Part shown: positions 61,107 to 64,000 of the stretch, piece by piece
How the letters are laid out: each line of letters begins with the position of its first letter
Position numbering within the stretch: position 1 is the stretch's first letter
DNA from: Streptomyces agglomeratus
GTDB taxonomy: Bacteria > Actinomycetota > Actinomycetes > Streptomycetales > Streptomycetaceae
Direction: 5' to 3'
Assembly: GCF_001746415.1 (NCBI RefSeq)
Contig: NZ_MEHJ01000001.1
Span: forward strand, 3,059,001 to 3,123,000
DNA length: 64,000 nt
Notes under the pieces: generated by a model
Database searches by the model: none
Told to the model about the DNA's origin: nothing
Seen by the model: only the letters and a program-made list of their open reading frames with translations
Program-made: the position numbers and the translations under genes

Positions 61107-61955
61107 ATGGACCAGCGCGCCGAACTGAGTGAGTTCCTCCGCTCCCGCCGAGCGCGGCTCAAGCCCGAGGACGTGGGCCTGCCCGACTTCGGCAGGCACC
61201 GCCGCGTCCCGGGTCTGCGCCGCGAGGAGCTGGCGCAGCTCGCCGGGGTCTCGGTCGCGTACTACACGCGCCTGGAGCAGGGCAACGGAAGCAACGTGTC
61301 CATGGGCGTACTGGATGCGATCGCCCGCGCCCTGCGGCTGTCCGACGCCGAGCGCGATCACCTCACCCACCTCGCGAAGCCGACGCGCAAGCGCGGGCGT
61401 CCGTCGCGGCCGCAGCGCCTGCGGCCGGGGTTGCAGCACCTGATGGACGCCATGGGCGGGGTGCCGGCGTACGTCCTCGGGCGGCGCACCGACATCCTCG
61501 GCTGCAACCGCATGGCCCGCGCGCTGTTCGGTGACATCACGGCGCTCCCGCCCGAGGAGCGCAACATGGCCCGTCTCCTCTTCTTGGAGGGCGACTTCCG
61601 CGGCGTGTACGTCGACTGGGAGCTCAAGGCGTGCGAGGTCGTGAGTTTCCTGCGGCTGGAGGCGGGCTGCCACCCGGACGATCCGCTGCTGTCCGCGCTG
61701 GTCGGCGAGCTGTCGGTGAAGAACGAGGTGTTCCGCAGCCTGTGGGCGGCCCACCATGTGAAGGACAAGGGGCACGGCAGCAAGCGTCTGCACCACCCGC
61801 TGGTGGGTGACCTGACGCTGGCGTACGAGACGCTGACGCTTGCCGACGATCCCGAGCAGCACCTGATCACCTTCCACGCGGAACCGGGTTCGCCGTCACA
61901 GGAGGCCCTGCAACTGCTGGCGAACTGGGGTACGGATGTGGAGTACGTCGCATGA
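61107..61955 (+). CDS. XRE-family regulator with MmyB-like ligand domain
   Basis: 282 residues. N-terminal XRE helix-turn-helix (about 5-70: RVPGLRREELAQLAGVSVAYYTRLEQGNGSNVS) and a C-terminal MmyB-like ligand domain (about 100-280: GVPAYVLGRRTDILGCNRMARALFGD; SPSQEALQLL). MmyB-type regulators bind small lipophilic ligands, and pairs with short-chain or alcohol dehydrogenases are common. ATG at 61107. Its ATGA stop overlap with the next gene means coupling. Confidence 0.93.
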   Translation: MDQRAELSEFLRSRRARLKPEDVGLPDFGRHRRVPGLRREELAQLAGVSVAYYTRLEQGNGSNVSMGVLDAIARALRLSDAERDHLTHLAKPTRKRGRPSRPQRLRPGLQHLMDAMGGVPAYVLGRRTDILGCNRMARALFGDITALPPEERNMARLLFLEGDFRGVYVDWELKACEVVSFLRLEAGCHPDDPLLSALVGELSVKNEVFRSLWAAHHVKDKGHGSKRLHHPLVGDLTLAYETLTLADDPEQHLITFHAEPGSPSQEALQLLANWGTDVEYVA

Positions 61956-62416
61956 GTGACGCGGAAGTGACCCTGCGCCGGGCGGCCGGTCCCGACGACG
62001 CGGCCGCCGTGGCCGAGGTGTGGCTGCGGTCGTACGACGCCGCGCTGCCGACGGTGAGGCGTGCGCACAGCGACGACGGGGTGCGGGACTTCTTCCGGTA
62101 CGTGGTCGTGCCGGAGCAGGAGACGTGGGTGGCGGAGAGCGGCGGCGCCGTGGTCGGGATGATGGCGCTGGAGCCCGGCTCGGTCGAGCAGCTGTACCTG
62201 GCGCCGGAGCACCGGGGGCGCGGGATCGGCGACCGTTTCGTACAGCTCGCGAAGGAACGCTCGCCCGGCGGACTGGAGCTGTGGACCTTCCAGGTCAACA
62301 GCCCCGCCCACCGTTTCTACGAGCGGCACGGCTTCACCGAGGCCGAGCGGACGGACGGCTCGCGCAACGAGGAGCGCGAGCCGGACGTCCGCTACGTGTG
62401 GGCGCCGGAGAGCTGA
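61952..62416 (+). CDS. GNAT N-acetyltransferase
   Basis: 154-residue GNAT protein: AEVTLRRAAGPDDAAAVAEVWLRS opening, conserved VAESGGAVVGMMAL strand, acetyl-CoA loop LAPEHRGRGIGDRFVQLAKE, and C-terminal VNSPAHRFYERHGFTEAERTD. It overlaps the XRE regulator by four bases (ATGA). Substrate unknown; the arrangement suggests it works with whatever signal the regulator detects. Confidence 0.92.
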   Translation: MSDAEVTLRRAAGPDDAAAVAEVWLRSYDAALPTVRRAHSDDGVRDFFRYVVVPEQETWVAESGGAVVGMMALEPGSVEQLYLAPEHRGRGIGDRFVQLAKERSPGGLELWTFQVNSPAHRFYERHGFTEAERTDGSRNEEREPDVRYVWAPES

Positions 62417-62463
62417 ACGTACGCGCCGGCCCGGGGCACGCGGGTTCCGCACTCCCGTCCCCG

Positions 62464-63150
<687 letters not shown>

Positions 63151-63203
63151 GGGTGGTTCAACTCCTGTGCTGCGAAAAGGGATTCGGGACGCCGGTGGGG
63201 ACG

Positions 63204-64000
63204 TCAGGCCACGCGGCGCAGCGCGTCGGCCGGACGGAGCCGGGAGGCCCGCCAGCCGCCGAAGCCGCCAGCGACGAGCCCGCCCGCCACGGCGAGTGCG
63301 ACGGCGAGTGCGAGCGTGGTGAGGGAGACGGGCGCGGTGAGCGCGATGTCGACGGCCTTGCCGCCGGCCTGCCGGATCGGGCCGCCGGGCCCGCCGGGGC
63401 CGGTCACGGTGGCGGCGGCCCCGCCACCCCCTGCGCCCCCGCCGCCGAGCTGCGCCGTCAGCGTGGGGCCGAACGCGGTGACGAGGTACGCGCCGCCCAC
63501 ACCCACCGCGATGCCGAGCGCGCCGCCGAGCAGACCGTTGGCCAGAGCCTCGCCGACGACCTGGCGGGTGACGCGGCCGCTCTTCCAGCCGAGCGCCTTG
63601 AGCGTGCCGAACTCCTGCACGCGGCGGCTGACCGCCGAGGAGGTGAGCAGCCCGGCCACCAGGAAGGCGGCGGCCAGGACGACGACCGACAGCCACTTGC
63701 CGACACCGGCGGCCAGTCCGGAGGCCGTGGACAGGGAGCCGGAGACGGTGTCGGCGAGGTCGGCGGAGGTGGTGACGGTCGTGCCGGGGATGTTCTTCAG
63801 TACGGCGGACTTGACGCCGTCGATGCGCTGCGAGTCGGCGGCCCTGACGTAGACGGTGGTGACCTTGTTCTTCGCGCCGGCCAGCGTCTGCGCCTGCTTG
63901 AGCGGGATGTACACGTTCGCGGCGGCGGCGCCGCTGTCCGCCGTCGCGATGCCGACGACCTTGTACTTCGTGCCCGAGACGGTGACGGAGCCACCGGTCC
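63204..64000 (-). CDS. FtsX-like ABC permease, 5' end beyond the right edge
   Basis: C-terminal part (about 265 residues) of a MacB-type FtsX-domain permease. The visible extracytoplasmic portion (VTVSGTKYKVVGIATADSG; NVYIPLKQAQTLAG) is followed by three helices around the FtsX signature (SSAVSRRVQEFGTLKALGWKSGRVTRQVVGEAL) with Gly/Ala-rich outer loops, ending in SRLRPADALRRVA. Its ATPase partner follows 53 bases later. The start lies right of the window. Confidence 0.92.
   Translation of the reverse strand, partial: TGGSVTVSGTKYKVVGIATADSGAAAANVYIPLKQAQTLAGAKNKVTTVYVRAADSQRIDGVKSAVLKNIPGTTVTTSADLADTVSGSLSTASGLAAGVGKWLSVVVLAAAFLVAGLLTSSAVSRRVQEFGTLKALGWKSGRVTRQVVGEALANGLLGGALGIAVGVGGAYLVTAFGPTLTAQLGGGGAGGGGAAATVTGPGGPGGPIRQAGGKAVDIALTAPVSLTTLALAVALAVAGGLVAGGFGGWRASRLRPADALRRVA

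Overview
The window is high-GC actinobacterial DNA that reads as a Streptomyces chromosome. Codon third positions are almost all G or C, GTG starts and ATGA/GTGA stop-start overlaps are common, leucine TTA codons are almost absent (I found three), and the content is typical: mycothiol S-conjugate amidase, GTP-dependent PEP carboxykinase, a DasR-type chitinase promoter and an XRE/MmyB-type regulator. From memory, mca, pckG, greA, ilvA, metB and msrA also lie near one another in S. coelicolor (around SCO4955-4980), so the right half looks like conserved core chromosome. I could not verify this.

1-10.2 kb (minus strand): a tad-type secretion/pilus locus reading leftward: an unknown zinc-ribbon-tailed protein, CpaB, a TadZ/CpaE-like ATPase fused to a TadE-like domain, a small TadE, the CpaF ATPase, TadB, TadC, then a membrane histidine kinase and a response regulator cut by the left edge. 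No pilin or prepilin peptidase is visible here.

10.7-16.8 kb: a VOC protein, a tiny membrane protein, a secreted GH18 chitinase behind a dre-like operator, an Nramp-family transporter, a secreted M14 carboxypeptidase and a hypothetical protein.

16.9-23.9 kb: two divergent gene groups around an IclR-type operator. Leftward are a sugar (KDG-type) kinase, an IclR regulator, RidA and a GntP-family permease; rightward are a D-serine/D-threonine-type PLP lyase and an N-acyl-D-amino-acid deacylase. Together they suggest uptake and breakdown of D-amino acids or their N-acyl forms.

24-33.6 kb: an MptB-like polyprenol-phosphate mannosyltransferase, a secreted S1 protease with a TTA codon, LtrA, an AlaA-type aminotransferase, a small conserved protein, PEP carboxykinase, hemolysin III behind a palindromic operator, and a TetR regulator.

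33.8-40.6 kb: the most interesting block. A secreted copper-radical oxidase of the galactose oxidase/GlxA type overlaps a PMT-type membrane glycosyltransferase; divergent from them is a processive-type GT2 that overlaps a DPM-like GT2/GtrA fusion. The first gene on each arm carries a TTA codon close to its start, implying bldA (developmental) control of a putative surface-glycan synthesis and oxidation system.

40.6-64 kb: YyaL/DUF255, a large STAND/TPR protein with an altered P-loop, mca with neighbours, greA, a DrrAB-type ABC exporter, ilvA, MarR, a frameshifted sigma-like gene, metB, a pair of related membrane-anchored unknown proteins flanking msrA, two GNAT proteins, a zinc alcohol dehydrogenase divergent from an XRE regulator, and a MacB-type ABC system cut by the right edge. 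I saw no tRNA, rRNA, CRISPR array, insertion sequence or prophage gene.
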